DNA of 39,332 nt from positions 1 to 39,332 of the forward strand of contig CAIZGG010000149.1 of assembly GCA_903932425.1 (NCBI GenBank), in the 5' to 3' direction. The position numbers were made by a program, and so were the translations under genes. Below, one piece after another: positions 32,456 to 39,332 of this stretch. The notes below the pieces were generated by a model, which had not been told where the DNA came from, made no database searches, and was given only the letters and a program-made list of their open reading frames with translations. The DNA comes from an uncultured beta proteobacterium. Its GTDB lineage: Bacteria; Pseudomonadota; Gammaproteobacteria; Burkholderiales; Burkholderiaceae_B. The number at the start of each line of letters is the position of its first letter. Within the stretch, counting starts at the first letter, position 1.

Positions 32456-32869
32456 ATGACGACTCATACCTATGACAAGCCACTACCCATCATTGACGAA
32501 CTGACAAAACCCTTTTGGGATCACGCTCTTGAACACCGCCTGTCGGTTCAAGCCTGTACCCACTGCCGGCACCTACAGTTTCCACCCAGCCCCGTATGCC
32601 CCAAATGCCTGTCAGACGAACAAGAGTGGCTCGTCGTCAGCGGCCAGGCCACCCTCTTATCCTGGGTCAAATTTCACCGCGCCTATTGGGATGGCTTCAT
32701 GCAAGACATCCCCTACGACGCCTGCCTGGTACAACTAAAAGAGGGCCCGATCATGGTGAGCAACTTTAGCGGCCCCACCCCCAACAACGTTCACGTCGGC
32801 ATGCCACTAAAAGTCACCTTCGAACACGTCACCCCAGAAGTCGCCCTCAGCCGCTTCACCCCAGCCTAA
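32456..32869 (+). CDS. Zn-ribbon/OB-fold DUF35-type protein
   Basis: 137 aa; rubredoxin-like zinc ribbon CTHCRHLQFPPSPVCPKC followed by OB-fold; 3 bp downstream of the thiolase-fold gene. Confidence 0.9.
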   Translation: MTTHTYDKPLPIIDELTKPFWDHALEHRLSVQACTHCRHLQFPPSPVCPKCLSDEQEWLVVSGQATLLSWVKFHRAYWDGFMQDIPYDACLVQLKEGPIMVSNFSGPTPNNVHVGMPLKVTFEHVTPEVALSRFTPA

Positions 32870-32870
32870 A

Positions 32871-32982
32871 ACAACCGAGGCAATCCGCAACCTCAAGCAC
32901 TTTGAACGATCCGAAGCCGCGTATTTTTTGCTCAGCCAAAAAATCACCGGTTCGGGGCGGTCAAAGTGCGGGCGCAAGCGAA
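32871..32982. repeat. Copy A of a tandem 112-bp hairpin-forming repeat
   Basis: Aligns with 32983-33094 at a 112-bp offset. 32911-32979 is identical to 33023-33091 (69 bp). Hairpin spans 32897-32969. Confidence 0.85.
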
Positions 32983-33094
32983 CCAACCTAAGCAATCCCC
33001 AACCCCCAGCACTTTGATCAACCCGAAGCCGCGTATTTTTTGCTCAGCCAAAAAATCACCGGTTCGGGGCGGTCAAAGTGCGGGCGCAAGCAGA
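32983..33094. repeat. Copy B of a tandem 112-bp hairpin-forming repeat
   Basis: Hairpin at 33009-33081: GCACTTTGA...CCCGAA...ATTTTTTG-CTCAGC-CAAAAAAT...TTCGGG...TCAAAGTGC. Confidence 0.85.
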
Positions 33095-33098
33095 ATAC

Positions 33099-36000
33099 TT
33101 AAGCCGCCCGACTCCCCGCCACCCCAGCCGCCGCCTCAAACTCACTCAGCAACCGCGCACGAACAACCTGAGCCCGCACCAACGCAGCCTCTTTTACATG
33201 CCCATACCCCCGAATCTCTTCAGGGACACCAGCCACTTCAACGGCCTTTTCAAGAGATCCCCGCGAAAGCTTACCGAGCATTGCCAACACCGTCTCACGA
33301 TACTCAACAATTAAAGCCCGCTCAGCACGCCTCTCAGCCGTATACCCAAACACATCCATCCAAGTACCACGCAACCCTTTGAGCTTTGCTAACAGCCTGA
33401 ACACCACTAACATCCGAGGCCCAAACTTAGCTTTCATCAGATGTCCCTTGCCATCGCGCTTAGCAAACAGCGGTGGCGCCAAATGAAAGTGCACAGACCA
33501 GTCCCCTTCAAACTGCTCATCTAGACCGCGCAAAAACTCGCCATCGGTATAGAGCCGCGCAACCTCGTACTCATCTTTATAAGCCATCAACTTAAAGAGA
33601 TAGCGCGCAACCACCAGCGCCAGGCGCTGCGTGCCGCAAGCCTGCATTTCAGCGTCCGACACCGCATTCACAAAGGACAAATACTCTGCAGCATAGGCCT
33701 CGTTTTGATACTCACGCAAAAAAGCCGCCCGATGTTCGCGCACTTGTTCAAACTCAGTCCCAGCGCGTTTAAACTCAACAACAGTCGCACCGTGCGGGGT
33801 AATAGGGGCCACCTCGTGCCCTGCCCCAAGCAAACGAGCGATCAACTGCGGTTCATGCGCAGCGCGACGCCCCCAATTGAATGCTTCGAGATTCTTTTTA
33901 ACCTGCACAGCATTGAGAACAATCGCTTGCTCAAGTGAGCGATGATGCAAAGGGATCCAGCCTTGCTGATAGGCAAACCCCATCAAGAGCGGGTTTGCGT
34001 ACACCGCATCACCTAACAATTTAACTGCGATCTCAGAAGCATCCACACTTTGAATGCGACCTTCACCGCACGCTTGCTCAAGCTCTTGCCTCAATTCGCG
34101 CGCGGCGAGTGTCCAATTAGGGTTGCCAATAAAAGCCGCGGTTGGAGCAACATCGGCGTTTAGCAACATGCGAGTGTGCGCCGGACGCATCCGTGTCACC
34201 GCCTCAACGCTTGAACCCACCACCAAATCAGCACCCAGGACCAAATCGGCCTGACCCATCGCAATACGCGTATTCAAAATATCTGCAGCAGTCGGCGCAA
34301 TGATCGCGTGCGAAAACACGGCCCCACCCTTCTGCGCCAAGCCCGCCATATCAAGTACCGATCCGGCTTTCCCCTCGAGATGAGCAGCCATCCCAAGTAA
34401 CTGACCAATCGTCACGACACCCGTACCGCCGACCCCCGCAACAAAAATACCGTATGAGCCAGTCAGTTCAAGCTGCTCAGGGTCTGGCAAGGCATATGCC
34501 TCAGGCTCGCTCACCTCGATCAGTTTTGGTCGACGTAATTGCCCACCCTCGACGGTCACCAGGCTGGGACAAAAACCCTTCAGACAAGAAAAATCTTTGT
34601 TGCAGCTTGATTGATTAATCACACGCTTGCGTCCCAACTCTGTTTCAAGCGGTTCGATGGACAAGCAGTTTGATTGTGTCGAACAATCGCCACAGCCTTC
34701 GCAGACTCGCTGATTAATGACCACGCGACGCGCAGGATCAGGGTAAGCGCCGCGCTTACGACGACGGCGCTTTTCGGTGGCACACGTTTGATCGTAGATC
34801 AGGGCAGTCACCCCAACGACTTCGCGCAATTCTTTTTGGATACGATCAAGTTCATCGCGATGCACGACCGGCACACCGTCAGGCAGACCCGTCATCTGCG
34901 CATATTTTTCAGGCTCGTCAGTCACGACCACGACTCTGCCCACACCTTCAGCTAGCACCTGAGCCGCCATCATCGGGACGGTGATCTGACCATCGACTGG
35001 CTGACCACCCGTCATCGCGACAGCATCGTTAAATAAAATCTTATAGGTGATGTTGACGTTTGCGGTCACGGCAGCACGGATTGCCAACAAACCTGAATGA
35101 AAATACGTGCCATCACCCAAGTTTACAAACACATGGTTTTCATTTGTAAACGGAGCCTGTCCGATCCAGGGTGCGCCTTCGCCCCCCATCTGCGTAAAGA
35201 CATGTGTGCTGCGATCCATCCACAAAGCCATGTAGTGACAGCCAATCCCCGCCATGGCACGCGAACCCTCTGGAACACGCGTCGAGGTGTTGTGCGGACA
35301 CCCCGAGCAAAACCAAGGCTTTCGTTCAGCGACCACCCGCGGGCGCGCCAACTCAAGCTCACGTGCCGCGATAAATGCTAAGCGCGCTTCAATCTGTGTG
35401 CGAACCTGCGCGGGCAACTCAAGGCGTAGCAAGCGCGTCGCAATTGCACGCGCCACCATTGACGGAGAAAATTCGTAATGTGCAGGCAGCAACCACGGGC
35501 TTTGAGGTACCGCCCATTCACCGCCATCCTTATCGTCAAATTTGCCGACCACGCGCGGTATTTTTTTACCACGCCCAATCCAACCAAAGAGCTCTTCTTT
35601 CACCTGATACTCAAGCATCTGCCGCTTCTCTTCGACGACCAGGATCTCATCAAGATTTTCTGCAAAGCTGAGCAAACCAGTCGACTCAAGTGGCCAAACC
35701 ATGCCAACTTTAAAGAGTCGCACGCCGATTTGTTGACACACCTCTGGCGTCAAGCCCAGATCAAGCAAGGCCTGCGTCGTATCTAAATACGCCTTTCCTG
35801 AGGTGATGATGCCAAAGCGTGCCTGCGCATCCGGGACTGACCACAGCTGACGATTCAAACCGTTTGCACGCGCGAACGCTAGCGCGGCATACAGTTTTTG
35901 GTCAAGCAGACGTGCCTCTTGTGCAAGCGGCGTGTCGCCTAGGCGGATATTCAACCCGCCAGCTGGCAGAGCAAAATCTTGCGGGATATTGACCTGAACG

Positions 36001-36683
36001 CGCTCAGGATCCACATCAACTGTCGCCGAAACTTCGACAATATCGGTGATGCATTTCATCCCCACCCACAGACCCGCATACCGACTCATTGCCCAGCCCA
36101 GCACCCCATAGTCAAGAATCTCTTGCACGCTAGACGGAAACAAAACGGGGATACCGCAGGCCTTCAAAATATGATCGCTTTGATGAGGCAAGGTCGACGA
36201 CTTTGCCGAATGATCATCGCCTGCGACAACCAACACACCGCCTCGCGGTGAGGTGCCAGCGGCGTTAGCATGCTTGAACACATCTCCGCAACGGTCAACG
36301 CCCGGACCCTTGCCATACCAAAGCCCAAAGACGCCATCATATTTGGCACCTTCAAACATATTGACCTGCTGCGACCCCCACACAGAGGTCGCGGCCAAAT
36401 CTTCATTCACACCTGGCTGGAACACCACGTGATGTTGTTTCAGCCGCTCGGCGGCCTTCCAGAGGTTTTGATCCAGGCCGCCCAGCGGCGACCCACGATA
36501 GCCAGAAATAAACCCTGCGGTATTGAACCCGTCGCGCTGATCGCGAACACGTTGGTTCATCGGTAAGCGCACTAGAGCATGCACGCCACTGAGCCACGCG
36601 CGACCTGAGGCAAGATCGTATTTGTCGTCTAACTTAACGGCATTTAAGGCCTGCAACTGCTGATCTGAAAACGGCGCATTCAT
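33099..36683 (-). CDS. Indolepyruvate:ferredoxin oxidoreductase family protein (fused alpha/beta-type)
   Basis: 1194 aa; TPP-binding region (CSGCPHNTSTRVPEGSRAMAGIGCHYMALWMDR), Fe-S motif CEGCGDCSTQSNCLS...CNKDFSCLKGFCPS, C-terminal GVGGTGVVTIGQLLGMAAHLEGK. Confidence 0.93.
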   Translation of the reverse strand: MNAPFSDQQLQALNAVKLDDKYDLASGRAWLSGVHALVRLPMNQRVRDQRDGFNTAGFISGYRGSPLGGLDQNLWKAAERLKQHHVVFQPGVNEDLAATSVWGSQQVNMFEGAKYDGVFGLWYGKGPGVDRCGDVFKHANAAGTSPRGGVLVVAGDDHSAKSSTLPHQSDHILKACGIPVLFPSSVQEILDYGVLGWAMSRYAGLWVGMKCITDIVEVSATVDVDPERVQVNIPQDFALPAGGLNIRLGDTPLAQEARLLDQKLYAALAFARANGLNRQLWSVPDAQARFGIITSGKAYLDTTQALLDLGLTPEVCQQIGVRLFKVGMVWPLESTGLLSFAENLDEILVVEEKRQMLEYQVKEELFGWIGRGKKIPRVVGKFDDKDGGEWAVPQSPWLLPAHYEFSPSMVARAIATRLLRLELPAQVRTQIEARLAFIAARELELARPRVVAERKPWFCSGCPHNTSTRVPEGSRAMAGIGCHYMALWMDRSTHVFTQMGGEGAPWIGQAPFTNENHVFVNLGDGTYFHSGLLAIRAAVTANVNITYKILFNDAVAMTGGQPVDGQITVPMMAAQVLAEGVGRVVVVTDEPEKYAQMTGLPDGVPVVHRDELDRIQKELREVVGVTALIYDQTCATEKRRRRKRGAYPDPARRVVINQRVCEGCGDCSTQSNCLSIEPLETELGRKRVINQSSCNKDFSCLKGFCPSLVTVEGGQLRRPKLIEVSEPEAYALPDPEQLELTGSYGIFVAGVGGTGVVTIGQLLGMAAHLEGKAGSVLDMAGLAQKGGAVFSHAIIAPTAADILNTRIAMGQADLVLGADLVVGSSVEAVTRMRPAHTRMLLNADVAPTAAFIGNPNWTLAARELRQELEQACGEGRIQSVDASEIAVKLLGDAVYANPLLMGFAYQQGWIPLHHRSLEQAIVLNAVQVKKNLEAFNWGRRAAHEPQLIARLLGAGHEVAPITPHGATVVEFKRAGTEFEQVREHRAAFLREYQNEAYAAEYLSFVNAVSDAEMQACGTQRLALVVARYLFKLMAYKDEYEVARLYTDGEFLRGLDEQFEGDWSVHFHLAPPLFAKRDGKGHLMKAKFGPRMLVVFRLLAKLKGLRGTWMDVFGYTAERRAERALIVEYRETVLAMLGKLSRGSLEKAVEVAGVPEEIRGYGHVKEAALVRAQVVRARLLSEFEAAAGVAGSRAA

Positions 36684-36717
36684 GTGTCTCGACTCCTTGT
36701 GAGTAGTGTGGCCCGTT

Positions 36718-36735
36718 GCGATTGACGTCGATCGC
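36718..36735. promoter_or_regulatory. Candidate operator: near-perfect 18-bp palindrome upstream of the IOR gene
   Basis: GCGATTGACGTCGATCGC; only one base pair of the dyad is mismatched; 35 bp upstream of the start codon at 36683. Confidence 0.35.
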
Positions 36736-36915
36736 TCTTGTGAAGAAACTTAGTCAACCTCGGGGCGAGTGTATAAGGCTTGGGGCTACGTCTTGTTCAA
36801 GTGACGCTAGCTCTGTTTTAACCCCGTCTGCGCGCTGCGGCAAGTCCTGTCTGACACAGGCATAATGCAACGCTAGTGCCCTCGCGCCAAAGAGCGCTGA
36901 TGTGACAGAAGAGAA

Positions 36916-38007
36916 ATGATGAAAATCGCCCCTCGCTTAGTAGCGTGGCAACGCAAGCACGGTCGCCACGGCCTGCCTTGGCAAAACACGCGCGACCCCT
37001 ATCGGGTGTGGCTCTCTGAGATCATGTTGCAACAGACTCAGGTCGCCGCTGTGCTCGATTATTACCAGCGATTTTTAAGCAAATTTCCAACGGTCAAGGC
37101 GTTAGCCCAAGCCCCCGCCGACCAAGTGATGGCGCAGTGGGCGGGCTTGGGGTATTACGCCCGTGCCCGTAATCTGCACGCCTGTGCCAAACAGGTCATG
37201 GGCACCTGGCAAGGAAAATTTCCACCCGACGCGGCCGGACTGGCCACCCTGCCCGGCATCGGCCCGTCGACTGCGGCTGCGATCGCTGCCTTTTGCTATG
37301 GAGAGCGCGCAGCGATACTCGACGGCAACGTTAAACGTGTTTTAGCGCGACTATTTGCGATAGAAGGTGATCCAACTAGCCGGCCGATTGAATTGCAACT
37401 ATGGTCACAAGCACGTGACCTCGTCCCGTCGGCACGCACCTGTGCACAAGACCCTGATGCCATGTCGGCCTACACCCAAGGCCTGATGGATCTTGGCGCA
37501 ACGGTCTGCACCCGCAGCCGTCCTCAATGCCAAGTCTGCCCTTTTAAAAAAGACTGCCTGGCTTTTCAGCAAGGGCGATGCGACGAACTACCTTGGCCAC
37601 GTGCTCGCAAAGTATTACCTGAGCGCAGCACCGCGATGCTGATTGCCCATCAAGCAGGCCATATCCTACTCATGCAGCGTCCAACAACAGGCATTTGGGG
37701 GGGGCTCTGGAGCCTACCCGAGTGTGATTACGAACTCGAGCCGACCATGGCGTGTCAGCAACTTGGGCTAGCGGCTAAAAAAACTGAGGCGCTGGCTGAG
37801 TTTTTACACGTTTTTACGCATTATCGACTGAACATTCGCCCTCATCTCGTACACGTTGAACAAAGCGATCGCACACGCGCCGAAAAAGCCGACCTCTTGC
37901 CTAAGGGCGGTGAATGGGTCTCGATCAAAACCCTTCACGAGCGCGGATTACCCGCGCCCGTGCGCAAATTATTAGACGGGTTGATCGCGGCACAAGTGCT
38001 TGCTTAG
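36916..38007 (+). CDS. mutY: Adenine DNA glycosylase MutY
   Basis: 363 aa; HGRHGLPWQNTRDPYRVWLSEIMLQQTQVAAVLDYYQRFL, LPGIGPSTAAAIAAFCYGERAAILDGNVKRVLAR, Fe-S CTRSRPQCQVCPFKKDC (C-x6-C-x2-C-x5-C). Confidence 0.96.
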   Translation: MMKIAPRLVAWQRKHGRHGLPWQNTRDPYRVWLSEIMLQQTQVAAVLDYYQRFLSKFPTVKALAQAPADQVMAQWAGLGYYARARNLHACAKQVMGTWQGKFPPDAAGLATLPGIGPSTAAAIAAFCYGERAAILDGNVKRVLARLFAIEGDPTSRPIELQLWSQARDLVPSARTCAQDPDAMSAYTQGLMDLGATVCTRSRPQCQVCPFKKDCLAFQQGRCDELPWPRARKVLPERSTAMLIAHQAGHILLMQRPTTGIWGGLWSLPECDYELEPTMACQQLGLAAKKTEALAEFLHVFTHYRLNIRPHLVHVEQSDRTRAEKADLLPKGGEWVSIKTLHERGLPAPVRKLLDGLIAAQVLA

Positions 38008-38009
38008 CG

Positions 38010-39146
38010 CTAGGGCTGAGGCGGACGGTATTTGCTAATACTCATCAAGATGCCGCACGCGATCCCGATCATCAGTAAAGCAGTACCGCCGTAACTCAAA
38101 AATGGCAAAGGCACGCCTACGACCGGCAGAATGCCTGTCACCATCCCCACATTCACAAATACATAAATAAACAGCACCATGGTGAGCGCCCCTGCGAGCA
38201 AGCGCTCGCCGTACTGAGGGGCATTAATCGAAATCGCCAATCCTCTAAAAAGCAAGAGTAAGTACAGCACCAGCAATGTCACCCCGCCGTACAAACCAAA
38301 CTCTTCAGCAAACACAGCAAAGATAAAGTCAGTTGTGCGCTCAGGAATAAAGTCTAAGTGGGTTTGGGTGCCGTTCATATAGCCTTTACCGTATACGCCG
38401 CCAGACCCGACCGCAATCATCGATTGGATGGTATGAAACCCCTTGCCTAGCGGATCGGTACTCGGGTCAAGCAGCGTACAAATTCGATGCTTTTGATAGT
38501 CGTGCAAGACCACCCAATCAAAATCATCGTCGCATAACTGCTCTTGGTTGACATACACCGTACCGATGCCAATCGCGCCAATTAACATCACCGGGATCAA
38601 CAACTTGAAAGATATCCCAGCAAAATAAATCACAAAAAAACCTGCGCCAAAGACAAGTATGGCAGTGCCCAAATCGGGTTGTTTCACGATCAGCAAAAAG
38701 GGCACCAACAACAACACGCTTGCAACGCACAAATCTAAAAATTTCATCGGTCCTTCGCGACTATGAAAATACCAAGCCAGCATCAACGGCACGGCAATTT
38801 TCATCATTTCAGAGGGTTGGATTCGTGTGATGCCCAAATTTAACCAGCGCGTCGCCCCTTTGCTGGTTTCACCCACAAACATCACAGCTAAAAGCAAAAT
38901 GACACCTAGCGCATAAAACGGCACCGCAAGTTTTAAAATCAAATGCGGTGGCGTCACTGCGACAATCCACATCGCAACAAACGCAACGTAAAAATTACGC
39001 GCCTGATCAGCAAAACGCGCATCGGTGCCGCCTACGGCAGAATGCATCACCACCATCCCGACCGCAGCAAGCAACAACAAAATCAGCATTAACGGCCAAT
39101 CGATCGAAGTGAGGCAGCGAAATACGATTCTAAAAATAATTTTCAT
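38010..39146 (-). CDS. rodA: Rod shape-determining protein RodA (SEDS glycosyltransferase)
   Basis: 378 aa; IDWPLMLILLLLAAVGMVVMHSA..., GATRWLNLGITRIQPSEMMKIAVPLMLAWYF, KQPDLGTAILV, FLSYGGTALL. Confidence 0.95.
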   Translation of the reverse strand: MKIIFRIVFRCLTSIDWPLMLILLLLAAVGMVVMHSAVGGTDARFADQARNFYVAFVAMWIVAVTPPHLILKLAVPFYALGVILLLAVMFVGETSKGATRWLNLGITRIQPSEMMKIAVPLMLAWYFHSREGPMKFLDLCVASVLLLVPFLLIVKQPDLGTAILVFGAGFFVIYFAGISFKLLIPVMLIGAIGIGTVYVNQEQLCDDDFDWVVLHDYQKHRICTLLDPSTDPLGKGFHTIQSMIAVGSGGVYGKGYMNGTQTHLDFIPERTTDFIFAVFAEEFGLYGGVTLLVLYLLLLFRGLAISINAPQYGERLLAGALTMVLFIYVFVNVGMVTGILPVVGVPLPFLSYGGTALLMIGIACGILMSISKYRPPQP

Positions 39147-39332
39147 GGTGCCGGCCTCGCTGCAAGTGTCGCCCGAGAAGCCTCAGGCACAACTGACTCC
39201 GTACGTCGGGTAGGTGTCGTGCCGCTCGGTACGGGTTTGGCCTTTGGTTCACGCAACAGCCAGGCATCGAAGACCTTGCGCACGATGGGGGCAGCAACGC
39301 TCCCTCCCCAGCCTGCGTTCTCAACGATCACC
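39143..39332 (-). CDS. mrdA: Penicillin-binding protein 2, C-terminal fragment (partial, runs off the window)
   Basis: VIVENAGWGGSVAAPIVRKVFDAWLL is the PBP2 C-terminus; 4-bp overlap with rodA as in the usual mrdAB order. Confidence 0.85.
   Translation of the reverse strand, partial: VIVENAGWGGSVAAPIVRKVFDAWLLREPKAKPVPSGTTPTRRTESVVPEASRATLAARPAP

Noticed and set aside
32807-32995. 62-aa minus-strand ORF over repeat copy A
   Set aside because: Overlaps the DUF35 gene antisense and the hairpin; no independent support.
32871-33094. CRISPR-like repeat
   Set aside because: Only two copies, directly abutting with no unique spacers, and each unit is a long palindrome; not a CRISPR array.
32966-33382. 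138-aa plus-strand ORF spanning the tandem repeat
   Set aside because: Pro/Gln/His-rich translation, overlaps the IOR 3' end on the opposite strand and the hairpin repeat; not a credible gene.
38007-38010. 2-bp gap between convergent mutY and rodA
   Set aside because: Compact convergent gene ends are common; no extra structure seen.

Overview
This 39.3 kb window looks like ordinary chromosome from a betaproteobacterium (Burkholderiales/Alcaligenaceae-like by gene content and order). I found no rRNA, tRNA, CRISPR array, phage or intact transposon. From left to right it carries: an MdtABC-type RND efflux operon with a truncated OprM/NodT-type outer-membrane partner; zapD-coaE and a short prepilin-peptidase-like gene; a lipoprotein with an NlpE-like C-terminal domain; a very short orphan LuxR-type HTH protein; panC, scpA and a DUF3460 gene; an MFS exporter; an orphan Bug/TctC-type binding protein; an Aap-type amino-acid ABC transporter; and ftsEX. 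Next comes a roughly 10 kb putative catabolic locus: a double-domain class III CoA-transferase, an Opp/Dpp-type ABC importer and an SDR on the minus strand, with a divergent thiolase-fold protein plus DUF35 pair. The window ends with a fused indolepyruvate:ferredoxin oxidoreductase, mutY, rodA and the 3' end of mrdA. The observations most worth follow-up are: (i) the CoA-transferase/ABC/SDR/thiolase-DUF35 locus, where the thiolase-like protein appears to lack canonical thiolase catalytic motifs and the second CoA-transferase domain appears to lack the catalytic Asp; (ii) a tandemly duplicated 112-bp unit that fills the convergent intergenic region at 32870-33098, each copy containing a long hairpin; (iii) an IS200/IS605-end-like hairpin after ftsX; (iv) the orphan LuxR HTH gene with inverted-repeat sites upstream. 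All family calls come from reading the translated sequence by eye; no database search was run.
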